The notes under the pieces were generated by a model, which was given only the letters and a program-made list of their open reading frames with translations, was not told where the DNA came from and made no database searches. The position numbers were made by a program, and so were the translations under genes. Of a DNA stretch of 64,000 bases, positions 33,720 to 42,928 are shown piece after piece. The stretch is taken from positions 806,001 through 870,000 of the forward strand of contig NZ_NESH01000002.1 in assembly GCF_003063355.1 (NCBI RefSeq), in the 5' to 3' direction. Each line of letters begins with the position of its first letter. The stretch's first letter is position 1. Source of the DNA: Limnohabitans sp. Bal53 (GTDB lineage Bacteria; Pseudomonadota; Gammaproteobacteria; Burkholderiales; Burkholderiaceae_C).

Positions 33720-35018
33720 TCAACTCAGCATCCACTTCATCGGCACGATGACGATGGAAGGGAAAACGATCAACAGGCCCAGCACGCCCAACTGCGCCAG
33801 CAAGAAAGGCATGACACCTTTGAAGGCTGTGTCCATGTTGATCTTGGCCACACCACAAACCACGTTGAGCACGGTGCCCACGGGTGGCGTGATCAATCCG
33901 ATGGCGTTATTGATGATGAACATGACACCAAAGTAAACCGGATCAATGCCAGCCTTGATGACCAAGGGCATCAACACCGGCGTCAGGATCAACACGGTGG
34001 GTGTGAAGTCGAGTGCCGTGCCCACCACAATGACCAGCAGCATCAACACCAGCATCAGCAAGGTCTTGTTGCCCATGAGCGGCTCCATCAGGCGGGCCAC
34101 TTCGGCAGGGATGTTGGCTACGGTGATGAGCCAGGCGCTGACCATGGCGGCTGCCACCAAAAACATGATGACCGAGGTGGTCTTGCCCGCTGCCAAGGTC
34201 AGGCTGTACAACTTGGACCACTGCAACTCACGGTAAATGAATGCGCCCACGACAAAGCTGTAGACCGCTGCCACCACGGCAGCCTCGGTGGGCGTGAACA
34301 CACCAAACTTCATGCCGCCAATGATGAAGACCGGCAGGCCCAGCGCCAGAACGCCTTCGCGTGTGGCTTTGAGTTTTTCAGACATCGGCATGCGCGGCGC
34401 GGGCTGCACGTTCTCGCGCTTGGCCAGCCACCACCATGTCAAGCCCACGGCCGCCCCCATCAAAATGCCCGGCACAATGCCGGCCAAAAACAACTTGGTG
34501 ATGGACACGTTGGCCGCGACGCCAAAGATGATGAAACCAATCGATGGGGGAATAACCGGCGCGATGATGCCGCCCGAGGCGATCAAACCGGCCGAGCGGC
34601 CCACGTTGTAACCGGCCCGCTTCATCATCGGAATCAACAAGGCCGCCAGCGCAGCGGTGTCTGCCACAGCCGACCCGGACAGTGAGGCCATGATGACGGC
34701 CGCCATCACCGCCACATAACCCAGACCGCCCCTGAAATGCCCAACCCAGGCCATGGCCAGGTTGACGATGCGGCGGCTGAGGCCACCCGCATTCATGAAC
34801 TCACCCGCCAACAAGAAAAACGGCACCGCGAGCAAGGGAAAGTTGTCCGCGCCATCGACAAAACGCTGCGCCAAGATCTGGCTGTCAAAGGCGTGGATCA
34901 TGCCGTTGCTGGCCATGTAAGCCATCAGGCTGAGGCCGCACACCAGCAAGGCATAGGCGATGGGCATGCCCAAAGCCATGGCCGCAAGCAAGCTGAAAAC
35001 AAAGACGGCGATGGTCAT
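33720..35018 (-). CDS. dctM: TRAP transporter large permease DctM
   Basis: 432 residues, about 12 membrane segments, typical DctM length. AVPFFLLAGEFMNAGGLSRRI and GGIIAPVIPPSIGFIIFG are family signatures. It moves the solute delivered by DctP with sodium. Its start overlaps the dctQ stop by four bases. Confidence 0.95.
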   Translation of the reverse strand: MTIAVFVFSLLAAMALGMPIAYALLVCGLSLMAYMASNGMIHAFDSQILAQRFVDGADNFPLLAVPFFLLAGEFMNAGGLSRRIVNLAMAWVGHFRGGLGYVAVMAAVIMASLSGSAVADTAALAALLIPMMKRAGYNVGRSAGLIASGGIIAPVIPPSIGFIIFGVAANVSITKLFLAGIVPGILMGAAVGLTWWWLAKRENVQPAPRMPMSEKLKATREGVLALGLPVFIIGGMKFGVFTPTEAAVVAAVYSFVVGAFIYRELQWSKLYSLTLAAGKTTSVIMFLVAAAMVSAWLITVANIPAEVARLMEPLMGNKTLLMLVLMLLVIVVGTALDFTPTVLILTPVLMPLVIKAGIDPVYFGVMFIINNAIGLITPPVGTVLNVVCGVAKINMDTAFKGVMPFLLAQLGVLGLLIVFPSIVIVPMKWMLS

Positions 35019-35566
35019 GCGCGGCCTCGCACTTCAGGTTCGATCTCGGCCAGCGCCACTTTGTCCTCCGACTCGACCACCATCACCAGGTCCGACTCGG
35101 AAAGCCGACCGGTGAGCAAAAGGACCAGTTTGTGCAGGTTCATGATGCCCATGACGGCGGCCGTGACATAGCCAATGCCGTAAATCCAGATCATGGAGAT
35201 GCCCACCACCACCGAGATGTTGGTCACCTGCAAGTCGTGCATTTTCCAGGTGCCCCAAAAGAACAGCACATTGCAGCCCAGCATCAAAATTTCACTCAAG
35301 AAAAAGCACAACTTCTTGCCGCCCAGTGACAAGCGGCGCACCAGGGTGTCCACGCCCAAGTGGCCTTTTTCGCGCATGGCCACCATGGCACCGATGTAGG
35401 TCAGCCAGATGAAGCAGTAGCGCGACATCTCGTCCGAGATGGAAATACCCGAGTTGAAGCCGTAGCGCAGCACCACGTTGCCAAAGACCATGATGACCAT
35501 GGCCACCAGGCAGGCCACGACCAGGAACTCCAGCAGTTTGAAAAAAGCGTTGATGGCGGTTTGCAT
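35015..35566 (-). CDS. dctQ: TRAP transporter small permease DctQ
   Basis: 183 residues from the ATG at 35566. Four membrane helices; ISDEMSRYCFIWLTYIGA and REKGHLGVD are DctQ signatures. The C-terminal 40 residues are an acidic cytoplasmic tail longer than usual. It starts 15 bp after the FadR-type regulator gene, so regulator and transporter may share a transcript. Confidence 0.92.
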   Translation of the reverse strand: MQTAINAFFKLLEFLVVACLVAMVIMVFGNVVLRYGFNSGISISDEMSRYCFIWLTYIGAMVAMREKGHLGVDTLVRRLSLGGKKLCFFLSEILMLGCNVLFFWGTWKMHDLQVTNISVVVGISMIWIYGIGYVTAAVMGIMNLHKLVLLLTGRLSESDLVMVVESEDKVALAEIEPEVRGRA

Positions 35567-35580
35567 GGGTGATTTACGGC

Positions 35581-36384
35581 TCAAGCCACTTCCTTAGTGG
35601 CCTTCTTGGTGACTCTCTTGGTGGCTTGTTGGACTGGCCGCTTTTTTGTTTTGAGGGGCGTGGCCACGCCCGAGACCACCGGCAATTTGCGGCGAGAAGC
35701 GAGCACTTGCTCGATGTCTTGCCGAGCCCCCTCGATCAAGACCATGACCGCCCGCTCGGCCTTGCCCGGGTTACGGGCAATGACCGCATTGAGCACAGCA
35801 CGGTGCAAAGGCAAGGACGTCTTGCTGCTGTCCTGGTTGCGGGTGGAAATCTCAAAACTGGTACGCAGCAAGGCATTGAGAGCTTTGCTCATTTGCACCA
35901 ACATGCGGTTGTGCGAGGCCTGCAGCAAACCTTCATGAAAACGCAAATCATGTGTGACATAGTCGCCGCCCTCCTCCACCGCCTGTTTCATGCCGGCATA
36001 AGCAGCTTCTATATGGGCAATGTCTTCGGGCGTGGACCGCTCGGCGGCCAAGCGCACAGCGGCAGGCTCCACCACACGGCGCAGCTCTTGCAAGTCTTTC
36101 AAAAATTCGGGTGTCAGGCCGCAGCGGGCTTGCCAGGCCACCACATCGGGGTCAAACCAGTTCCAGTGCGCATCGGGCATAACGCGGGTGCCTACCTTGG
36201 GGCCAGTGGACAGCAGCCCCTTGGCTACCAAAGACTTGATGGCTTCGCGCACCACCGTGCGGCTCACACCCAGCTCTTCGCACAAAACAGGCTCAGGCGG
36301 CAGGCTTGCGCCCACCCCATACCGACCAGACAAAATGGCCTGGCCCAATAAATCAAGAGAATTTTTGTGGAAATTGTTCGTCAT
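35581..36384 (-). CDS. FadR-subfamily GntR regulator
   Basis: 267 residues. Winged HTH (about 8-72) with LPPEPVLCEELGVSRTVVREA, then an FCD ligand domain with the metal-binding pattern D-x3-H (LRFHEGLL) and later His (LHRAVL). The C-terminal 30 residues are a Lys/Thr-rich tail. Divergent from an arabinonate-dehydratase-type gene; matched operator sites lie before both genes. Likely a repressor released by a sugar acid or its keto product. Confidence 0.9.
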   Translation of the reverse strand: MTNNFHKNSLDLLGQAILSGRYGVGASLPPEPVLCEELGVSRTVVREAIKSLVAKGLLSTGPKVGTRVMPDAHWNWFDPDVVAWQARCGLTPEFLKDLQELRRVVEPAAVRLAAERSTPEDIAHIEAAYAGMKQAVEEGGDYVTHDLRFHEGLLQASHNRMLVQMSKALNALLRTSFEISTRNQDSSKTSLPLHRAVLNAVIARNPGKAERAVMVLIEGARQDIEQVLASRRKLPVVSGVATPLKTKKRPVQQATKRVTKKATKEVA

Positions 36385-36409
36385 GAAAATACAGCTTTCG
36401 ATCGACCTA

Positions 36410-36420
36410 TCATATGATGA
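36410..36420. promoter_or_regulatory. FadR-type operator, regulator side
   Basis: The minus strand reads TCATCATATGA, two transitions away from the site at 36524 (shared form TCRTCATAYGA). It lies 26 bp upstream of the regulator start, consistent with autoregulation of the regulator-TRAP operon. Confidence 0.6.
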
Positions 36421-36520
36421 TTGAATACCTGAGGCGGATTCTGGTAAACCCTAGGCTCAGTCGTCTTGGCGTCTAGGGTTTGCCCGAATGTCGCTGGGTT
36501 TACAAAGTTGGCTTGTTTTT

Positions 36521-36537
36521 CTATCGTCATACGATAG
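36521..36537. promoter_or_regulatory. FadR-type operator of the aldonate dehydratase gene
   Basis: CTATCGT-CAT-ACGATAG is a 7-bp inverted repeat whose core TCGTCATACGA fits the GntR/FadR consensus TNGTNNNACNA exactly. It lies 44 bp before the dehydratase ATG. Confidence 0.78.
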
Positions 36538-36580
36538 GATTTTCAAAACTCACCCTCAACCCTTTAATTGGACACGCAAC

Positions 36581-38329
36581 ATGAGCGACAACAACGGCAG
36601 CCCACCTCGCAAAAAACCCGAAGACCTGCGCAGCCAGCAATGGTTTGGCCGCCAAGACCGCGATGGCTTTGCCTACCGCAGCTGGGTCAAGGGCAAGGGC
36701 GTGCCGCACGACCAGTTTGACGGCCGCCCCGTCATTGGTATTTGCAACACTTTCAGCGAACTCACCCCCTGCAACTCCCACTTTCGCACCCTGGCCGAGC
36801 AGGTCAAGATCGGCGTGTACGAGGCGGGCGGCTTTCCGCTGGAGTTTCCGGTGATGTCACTGGGTGAAACCCTGCTTCGCCCCACTGCCATGCTGTACCG
36901 CAATCTGGCATCCATGGACGTGGAAGAGTCCATCCGTGGCAACCCGATCGACGGCGTGGTGCTGCTGATGGGTTGCGACAAAACCACCCCCAGCTTGCTG
37001 ATGGGCGCGTCCAGCGTCGGCCTGCCCACCATTGGCGTGTCGGGCGGCCCCATGCTGAACGGCAAATGGCGCGGACAAGAGCTGGGCTCAGGCACCGGCG
37101 TGTGGAGCATGAGCGAGCAAGTGCGTGCTGGCACGCTCAAATTGACCGACTTTTTTGAAGCGGAGAGCTGCATGCACCGCAGCCATGGCCACTGCATGAC
37201 CATGGGCACCGCCAGCACCATGGCCAGCATGGTCGAGGCACTGGGCATTGGCCTGCCCGGTAACGCGGCTTATCCGGCTGTGGACGGCCGCCGCAATGTG
37301 CTGGCGCGCGACGCCGGACGGCGAATTGTCGAGATGGTCCACACCGACCAAACCATCAGCAAGGTGCTGACCCGCGAAGCCTTTGAGAATGCCATCCGCA
37401 CCCTGGCGGCCATCGGCGGCTCGACCAACGCAGTGATCCACCTGATCGCGATTGCAGGTCGTCTGGGCCTGAAGCTCACGGTAGACGATTTCGAGCGCCT
37501 GGGCAGCGAGCTGCCTTGCCTCTTGAATCTGCAACCGTCTGGTGAGCACCTGATGGAAGACTTCTGCTATGCCGGCGGCTTGCCGGTGGTGATGAAAGAA
37601 ATTGAGCACCTGCTGCACAAAGACATCGTCACCGTGAGCGGCAAGACCGTGAGCGAGAACATCGCCAGCGCCGTCAACTACGACCCCCGCGTCATCAAGA
37701 CTTTCGATGCGCCCTTCAAAGAGAAAGCCGGCATCGCCATCTTGCGCGGCAACCTGGCTCCGCGTGGCGCGGTCATCAAGCCCAGCGCCGCCACGCCTGC
37801 ACTGATGGTACACACGGGCCGTGCGGTGGTGTTTGAAGACAGCCACGACTTCCACAAGCGCATCGATGACGAGAGCTTGGATGTGGACGAGAACTGCATC
37901 TTGGTGCTCAAGAACTGCGGCCCCAAGGGCTACCCCGGCATGGCCGAAGTGGGCAACATGCCGCTGCCCCCCAAAGTGCTGCGCAAGGGCATCACCGACA
38001 TGGTGCGCATCTCGGACGCCCGCATGAGCGGCACGGCCTACGGCACTGTGGTGTTGCACACCGCCCCGGAAGCGGCAGCAGGCGGCCCCTTGGCCGTGGT
38101 GCAAAACGGCGACATGATTGAACTCAATGTGCCCGAGCGCAAACTGCAACTGCTCATCAGCGACGAAGAATTGGCCCGCCGCTTGGCCCTGTGGGAAAAG
38201 CCCGCACCTGCCATGAACTCAGGCTACTGGAAACTCTACATCGACCATGTGCTGCAAGCAGACGAAGGTGCAGACATGGACTTTTTGGTCGGCCAACGCG
38301 GCTCGGCCGTGCCCAAAGACAACCATTGA
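36581..38329 (+). CDS. IlvD/Edd-family aldonate dehydratase (L-arabinonate dehydratase type)
   Basis: 582 residues from the ATG at 36581; longer in-frame reading from 36488 would span the operator. LRSQQWFG, FDGRPVIGICNTFSELTPCN, MGCDKTTPSLLMGA, HGHCMTMGTASTMASM and MKNCGPKGYPGMAEVGN-type segments (here LKNCGPKGYPG) give the Fe-S cysteines and the pattern of characterised L-arabinonate dehydratases, which also accept D-fuconate and D-galactonate. It would form a 2-keto-3-deoxy acid. Controlled by the divergent FadR-type regulator. Confidence 0.88.
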   Translation: MSDNNGSPPRKKPEDLRSQQWFGRQDRDGFAYRSWVKGKGVPHDQFDGRPVIGICNTFSELTPCNSHFRTLAEQVKIGVYEAGGFPLEFPVMSLGETLLRPTAMLYRNLASMDVEESIRGNPIDGVVLLMGCDKTTPSLLMGASSVGLPTIGVSGGPMLNGKWRGQELGSGTGVWSMSEQVRAGTLKLTDFFEAESCMHRSHGHCMTMGTASTMASMVEALGIGLPGNAAYPAVDGRRNVLARDAGRRIVEMVHTDQTISKVLTREAFENAIRTLAAIGGSTNAVIHLIAIAGRLGLKLTVDDFERLGSELPCLLNLQPSGEHLMEDFCYAGGLPVVMKEIEHLLHKDIVTVSGKTVSENIASAVNYDPRVIKTFDAPFKEKAGIAILRGNLAPRGAVIKPSAATPALMVHTGRAVVFEDSHDFHKRIDDESLDVDENCILVLKNCGPKGYPGMAEVGNMPLPPKVLRKGITDMVRISDARMSGTAYGTVVLHTAPEAAAGGPLAVVQNGDMIELNVPERKLQLLISDEELARRLALWEKPAPAMNSGYWKLYIDHVLQADEGADMDFLVGQRGSAVPKDNH

Positions 38330-38347
38330 TAGACCGCATTTCTTTCG

Positions 38348-38450
38348 CAGGAGCCCACCCTGTGGGCGATGCCGGCCTTCGTGGTCCACGCACAATCGCC
38401 CACGGGGTGGGCTCCTACAAAAATCCAGATCGCCCACTTGGTGGGCTCCT
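38348..38450. repeat. Palindromic repeat family C, three copies
   Basis: CAGGAGCCCACCCTGTGGGC-GAT at 38348-38370, an inverted GATCGCCCAC..GTGGGCTCC copy at 38395-38418 and another at 38429-38450. The unit GTAGGAGC-CCAC..GTGG-GCGAT is a REP-like hairpin sharing its outer bases with family B. It fills most of the 161-bp gap before the next gene. Confidence 0.88.
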
Positions 38451-38490
38451 GGACAAAACACTTTGATCTGAATAAACCAAGGAACTCAGC

Positions 38491-39495
38491 ATGCGTATTT
38501 TGATCACCGGCGGTGCCGGCTTTTTGGGCGCTCGGCTGGCCCGCGAAATTTTGAAACGTGGCCAACTCAATGGCCAGACCGTCAACGAACTGGTCATTGC
38601 CGACCTGTTCCCCGCCCCAGCTGACCTGCTGGCCGACCCACGCGTCAAGGGTCACGCTGGCCCCATGCTGGAGCAAGGCGACTTGTTCAAGAGCGGCTTT
38701 GATGGCGTGTTCCATTTGGCTTCGGCCGTCTCGGGCGAGTGCGAGCTGGACTTTGACCTGGGCTTGCGATCCAACGTGGACAGCAGCCGCTTGCTGCTCG
38801 ACAGCATCCGCGCGTCCGGCAAAGCCTCACGCTTGGTCTTTGCCAGCTCGGTCGCCGTATTCGGCCCCGACGCGGCCAACCCCATGCCTGCGCTGGTGGC
38901 CGACACCACCTTGCCCACGCCACAAACGTCTTATGGCACACACAAACTGATGATCGAGTACATGGTGGCCGACTACACTCGCAAGGGCTACATCGACGGC
39001 CGCGCTGCCCGCTTGATGACGGTGGCCGTGCGCCCCGGCAAGCCCAATGGCGCAGCGTCCTCTTTCTTCAGCGGCATCATCCGCGAGCCTTTGGCGGGCA
39101 CAGCCACCACCTGCCCGGTGGATGCCCATGTGTCGCACCCCATCTCTTCGCCGGGCAACACCGTGCACGGTTTGATCACCGTGTTCGAGGCCAGCCGCGA
39201 AGCGTTTGGCGGCCGTATGGCGCTGAACCTGCCGGGCCTGAACGTCAAGGTCAGCGAGATGCTGGCCGCGTTGGAAAAAGTGGCTGGCCCTGCCGTGCGT
39301 GCCCGCGTGACTTTTGAAAAAGACGAACGCATCGCCGCCATCGTGGACAACTGGGCCAAGGGCTGCACCTTCGAGCGTGCGCATGCTTTGGGTTTGCGAG
39401 CCGATGCCAGCTATGAAGCCATCATTGAGCAGTACATCGAGGACTGCAAAACACGGCCGGGTTATCCGGCCGAGGCTTTGAACGGCTTGAAGTGA
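38491..39495 (+). CDS. DenD-like NAD-dependent erythronate/sugar-acid dehydrogenase
   Basis: 334 residues. Extended SDR: GGAGFLGARLA (7-17), FASSVAVFG, Y and K in YGTHKLMIE. VRPGKPNGAASSFFSGIIREP is a signature of the DenD family (D-erythronate dehydrogenase, tetronate catabolism), which oxidises a C2 hydroxyl of sugar acids. Context with a dehydratase and KDG/KDGal enzymes makes a related aldonate equally possible. An intrinsic terminator follows. Confidence 0.8.
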   Translation: MRILITGGAGFLGARLAREILKRGQLNGQTVNELVIADLFPAPADLLADPRVKGHAGPMLEQGDLFKSGFDGVFHLASAVSGECELDFDLGLRSNVDSSRLLLDSIRASGKASRLVFASSVAVFGPDAANPMPALVADTTLPTPQTSYGTHKLMIEYMVADYTRKGYIDGRAARLMTVAVRPGKPNGAASSFFSGIIREPLAGTATTCPVDAHVSHPISSPGNTVHGLITVFEASREAFGGRMALNLPGLNVKVSEMLAALEKVAGPAVRARVTFEKDERIAAIVDNWAKGCTFERAHALGLRADASYEAIIEQYIEDCKTRPGYPAEALNGLK

Positions 39496-39503
39496 GCTTT
39501 AAA

Positions 39504-39541
39504 GAAGGCCGCCACGCGGATACGGCGTGGCGGCCTTTTTT
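39504..39541 (+). terminator. Rho-independent terminator after the DenD-like gene
   Basis: AAGGCCGCCACGC and GCGTGGCGGCCTT form a stem of about 13 bp with a six-base loop, followed by TTTTTT. The A-rich side also serves as a weaker terminator for the convergent gene ending at 39564. Confidence 0.92.
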
Positions 39542-39563
39542 CGTTGGATCCAGGATTGAAGAT

Positions 39564-40859
39564 TTAAAAATGTGTGCTGATCGCCCCGCTGATGCGCCCA
39601 TCGTCTTCGATGATCGCCATCCAGCGCCATTTGTCGAAAGTGGTGCAGGGGTGAGAAATCCCCAGGGCCACGCGGTCACCCACTTTAGGCCAGACACCTT
39701 GGGCGTCAAACACCATGTGCGCATGCTGGTCACTCAGCGCTTTGACTTTCCACGACTCGGGCGTGGCCTGCATGGCCCCCTCACCACTTTGCCCACGCGC
39801 TGCCCAGCGCACGGGCATGGGCATGCACTGGTCAAACGACAGATCACGCCGGCCCGCACTCAAAATCGCCAGCCCCGGCTCGGGCACCGACTGCACCTGG
39901 GCCCACACCTCCAGCGCAGGCTGCAGCGATGCGCTCAAGCCCTCACGCGACTCCACCAGCTTCAGATAACGGGCGTAGTTCCAGTGGTCGTGCGTGACAT
40001 AACAGCCCGAGCGCAACACGCCTTGCACCGGCCGGCTCTTGACCTGGGTTTTGAGCATGGGGATCACCAAATCGAACACCGCCGAGCCGCCTGCCGAAAG
40101 CAAAACCTCCTCACCGCCCCACAGGTGCTGATCATCGATTTGATGCACAAGTGCCTGCACGCTGCGCACCAGGGCGCTCACGGCCTCGATGTCGTGGTCA
40201 CTGTCGCATTGGCCCAGCCCACCTTCGTAGCACTCCACGCCGCCCAGGCGCACCACGCCCGACTCGGCCATGGCTTGAGCCAAAACCAAGGCCTGTTCGT
40301 GCGTGCGGCAGCCGGTGCGGTAACCCGCGATGCCCAACTCCAAAAGCACATCCCAGCAACGCGGCTGACCGCGCCGTGCGCCCCAGTCGGCCAAGGTTCG
40401 CAGCTGCGCCAGCGAATCGACCAAAAACCACACCCGTGCTTGCGGGTACTGGTTCAACAAATGGTCCAACCCGTCCAAGTCGGCATCCGACACCAACTGG
40501 TTCGCGATGATGGCGCGTTGCGCACCCGCGGCCAGGCCCACACGCAGCTGGTGCACGTTGGCAAAGGTCAGGCCCCAAGCCCCGGCTTGCAGTTGCATGC
40601 GAAACAACTCGGGCGACATGGTGGTCTTGCCATGCGGGGCCAGGGCCACCCCTTTGCGCTGCACAAAGGCCTGCATCCAGGCCAGGTTGTGCGCAAGGGC
40701 TGGGCGGCGCAGCACGGCCACGGGGTAAGCCAGTGCGTCATCGAGCAGATGCCAGCCGCGCTGCCCCAAAGCGGACACGGCGCAAGGCTCGGCCGCCAAG
40801 GGGTAGCCCTTGGCGCTCGCGTTCAGTACAAAATCACTGAAGATGCTTTCTTTCAACAT
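39564..40859 (-). CDS. D-serine dehydratase-like/amino-acid deaminase (type III PLP barrel)
   Basis: 431 residues from the ATG at 40859 (GGAG upstream; TTG 40874 possible). Alanine-racemase-type N-terminal barrel with the PLP lysine in ALAPHGKTTMSPELF, and a C-terminal D-serine-dehydratase-like domain with H and C metal ligands in GISHPCTTFDKW. Members are D-threonine/D-3-hydroxyaspartate aldolases or D-serine dehydratases. Its place among sugar-acid genes is unusual and the substrate is open. Confidence 0.82.
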   Translation of the reverse strand: MLKESIFSDFVLNASAKGYPLAAEPCAVSALGQRGWHLLDDALAYPVAVLRRPALAHNLAWMQAFVQRKGVALAPHGKTTMSPELFRMQLQAGAWGLTFANVHQLRVGLAAGAQRAIIANQLVSDADLDGLDHLLNQYPQARVWFLVDSLAQLRTLADWGARRGQPRCWDVLLELGIAGYRTGCRTHEQALVLAQAMAESGVVRLGGVECYEGGLGQCDSDHDIEAVSALVRSVQALVHQIDDQHLWGGEEVLLSAGGSAVFDLVIPMLKTQVKSRPVQGVLRSGCYVTHDHWNYARYLKLVESREGLSASLQPALEVWAQVQSVPEPGLAILSAGRRDLSFDQCMPMPVRWAARGQSGEGAMQATPESWKVKALSDQHAHMVFDAQGVWPKVGDRVALGISHPCTTFDKWRWMAIIEDDGRISGAISTHF

Positions 40860-40960
40860 GGGGGCTGTCTCCAATCTGTCGCCGATGGCGTTTCATCTTT
40901 GGCGATGATTCTCCCACCTCCGCCCCCCAACTCTCTTGTGCCGCGCCGCCCATTTTTGAC

Positions 40961-41932
40961 ATGAATGACCTCCATACAAACCTCGACATCGTGGCGCTTG
41001 GCGAAGCCATGGTCGAGTTCAACCAGCGGCCCCATGAAGAGGCCTACGACGCGCCGCTCTACCAACAAGGCTTTGGCGGCGACACCAGCAACGCCGCCAT
41101 TGCCGCGGCCCGCGCTGGGGCGCGAGTGGCCTACCTGACGCGTCTGGGCTCCGACCGCTGGGGGGATCGCCTGATGGACCTGTGGCAGCGCGAAAACGTG
41201 GGCACCACCACCGTGCTGCGTGACGCGCAAGCGCCCACCGGCATGTACTTTGTGAGTCACGACGCACACGGCCACCATTTCAGCTATGCCCGAGCCGGAT
41301 CGGCCGCCAGCCGAATGCAGCCGCACGACCTGACGCATTGGGCCGATTCAATCGCCCACAGCCAGTGGCTGCACCTGTCGGGCATCTCTTTGGCCATTTC
41401 CGCTTCGGCCTGCGACACGGCGTTTGCAGCCATGGCGCATGCACGCAACGTCGGCACGCGGGTGGCACTCGACTCCAACTTGCGTTTGTCGCTGTGGCCC
41501 CTGGCCCGGGCGCAGGCCTGCATTCGCCACGCCGTGAGTCTGTGTGATCTGTTCTTGCCCAGCCTGGAAGACATGACCGCGCTCACCGGCCTCGCCCAAG
41601 CGGCCGACATCATCGCCTGGAGCCATGCCCAAGGTGCCGCGCAAGTGGTGCTCAAATTGGGGGCTGATGGGGCGCTGGCCAGCGACGGCAAAAACCAGCA
41701 ACGCCTGCCGGGCCATCCGGTCACGGCCGTCGACGCCACGGGCGCGGGTGACTGTTTTGCGGGCAACCTGCTGGCGCGTTTGTCGGCGGGCGACGACTTG
41801 TGGGCCGCCACCTCTTACGCCAACGCAGCCGCCTGCCTGTCGGTGCAAGGCTTCGGCGCGGTCGGTCCTTTGCCCACACGCGAGGCCGTGCTGAAGGTGT
41901 TGAACGCTTCAGCGAAAGGCGCAGCAGCATGA
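40961..41932 (+). CDS. kdgK: 2-keto-3-deoxygluconate kinase (PfkB family)
   Basis: 323 residues. PfkB ribokinase fold: GFGGDTSNAAIAAARAGA near the N-terminus and the anion-hole/catalytic motif DATGAGDCFAGNLLARL near the C-terminus (catalytic Asp in GAGD). Phosphorylates KDG to KDPG for Eda. It overlaps dgoK by four bases (ATGA), so both kinases are made together. Confidence 0.9.
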   Translation: MNDLHTNLDIVALGEAMVEFNQRPHEEAYDAPLYQQGFGGDTSNAAIAAARAGARVAYLTRLGSDRWGDRLMDLWQRENVGTTTVLRDAQAPTGMYFVSHDAHGHHFSYARAGSAASRMQPHDLTHWADSIAHSQWLHLSGISLAISASACDTAFAAMAHARNVGTRVALDSNLRLSLWPLARAQACIRHAVSLCDLFLPSLEDMTALTGLAQAADIIAWSHAQGAAQVVLKLGADGALASDGKNQQRLPGHPVTAVDATGAGDCFAGNLLARLSAGDDLWAATSYANAAACLSVQGFGAVGPLPTREAVLKVLNASAKGAAA

Positions 41933-42828
41933 GCAGCACAAGACCTTTGATCACCATCGACTGGGGCACCTCTTCACTGCGGGGTGCACGGCTCGGCGCC
42001 AGCGGTCAGGTGCTCGAATCCCGAGAATTTCCACGCGGCATCCTGACCGTGCCGCCCGGCCAGTTTGAAGCCGTGTTCCACGAACTTTTTGGCGACTGGA
42101 TGCAAGCGTCGGGGGCCCTGTGCCTGATCTCGGGCATGGCCGGCAGCCGCCAAGGCTGGCAAGAAGCGCCCTACTGCCCCTGCCCTGCCGGCTTTACCGA
42201 GTTGGGCCAGCACCTGCTGTGGCTGCAGCCTGGGCGCATCGCCTTGGTGCCGGGCCTGAGCTGTCTGGGTACAGATGCCTTGAACACACCCGATGTGATG
42301 CGCGGCGAAGAGGTGCAAATTTTTGGAGCCCTGCAGATGGCGGGCCGCGACAACGCCACACTGGTGCTGCCCGGCACCCACAGCAAATGGGTGCAGGTGC
42401 AGGGTGGCCGTGTCACAGATTTTCAAACCTTCATGACCGGTGAGGTGTTTGCCCTGATGAGCCAGCAGTCGATTTTGGGCAAGACCCTCGACTTGAGCGG
42501 GGCCTTCGATGAAGCAGCGTTCCTCCAAGGCGTGAACCAAAGCCAGCAAGCGGGCAGCGTGTTGCACCACTTGTTTGCGGTGCGCACCCTGGGCTTGTTT
42601 GAACGCCTGAGCGCAACCCAATTGCCCAGTTACTTGTCGGGCCTGCTGATCGGCGAAGAGTTGCGCACCCAGACCATCAACACCGATTCAGGCGCCGTGA
42701 TCCTGGTCGGCAGCAACACCCTCACCCAGCGCTACAGCCTGGCCCTGCAGCACCTGGGCATCGCCTGTCAAAGCCATGGCGCCGAAGCCACTTGGGCGGG
42801 CTTGTTTGCGCTCGCATCGGCATGCTGA
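41929..42828 (+). CDS. dgoK: 2-dehydro-3-deoxygalactonokinase
   Basis: 299 residues from the ATG at 41929, coupled to kdgK. DgoK family: ITIDWGTSSLRGARL ATP-binding start, CLISGMAGSRQGWQEAPY, VPGLSC and LPGTHSKWVQV are family blocks. Phosphorylates KDGal, the 4-epimer of KDG, for cleavage by DgoA. Having both kinases adjacent implies use of both epimeric keto-acids. Confidence 0.93.
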   Translation: MSSTRPLITIDWGTSSLRGARLGASGQVLESREFPRGILTVPPGQFEAVFHELFGDWMQASGALCLISGMAGSRQGWQEAPYCPCPAGFTELGQHLLWLQPGRIALVPGLSCLGTDALNTPDVMRGEEVQIFGALQMAGRDNATLVLPGTHSKWVQVQGGRVTDFQTFMTGEVFALMSQQSILGKTLDLSGAFDEAAFLQGVNQSQQAGSVLHHLFAVRTLGLFERLSATQLPSYLSGLLIGEELRTQTINTDSGAVILVGSNTLTQRYSLALQHLGIACQSHGAEATWAGLFALASAC

Positions 42829-42863
42829 ACTTCGCCAATCGCCATCCTTTGAGGCGCCTCCCT

Positions 42864-42887
42864 GTAGGAGCCCACCCCGTGGGCGAT
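42864..42887 (+). repeat. Palindromic repeat family C, single copy
   Basis: GTAGGAGC-CCACCCCGTGG-GCGAT, the clearest form of family C. It is in inverted orientation to the copy at 43657, and the two bracket the dgoA gene. Confidence 0.88.
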
Positions 42888-42928
42888 GGGCGTGGTACAC
42901 GCCCAGAAACATTCATTAACACCCCGCC

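Noticed and set aside
32628-34685. 685-residue plus-strand frame
   Set aside because: Antisense shadow of dctP and dctM; His/Gln-rich composition typical of GC-rich antisense frames.
39492-40964. 490-residue plus-strand frame
   Set aside because: Antisense shadow of the PLP deaminase-like gene, which has clear catalytic motifs on the minus strand.
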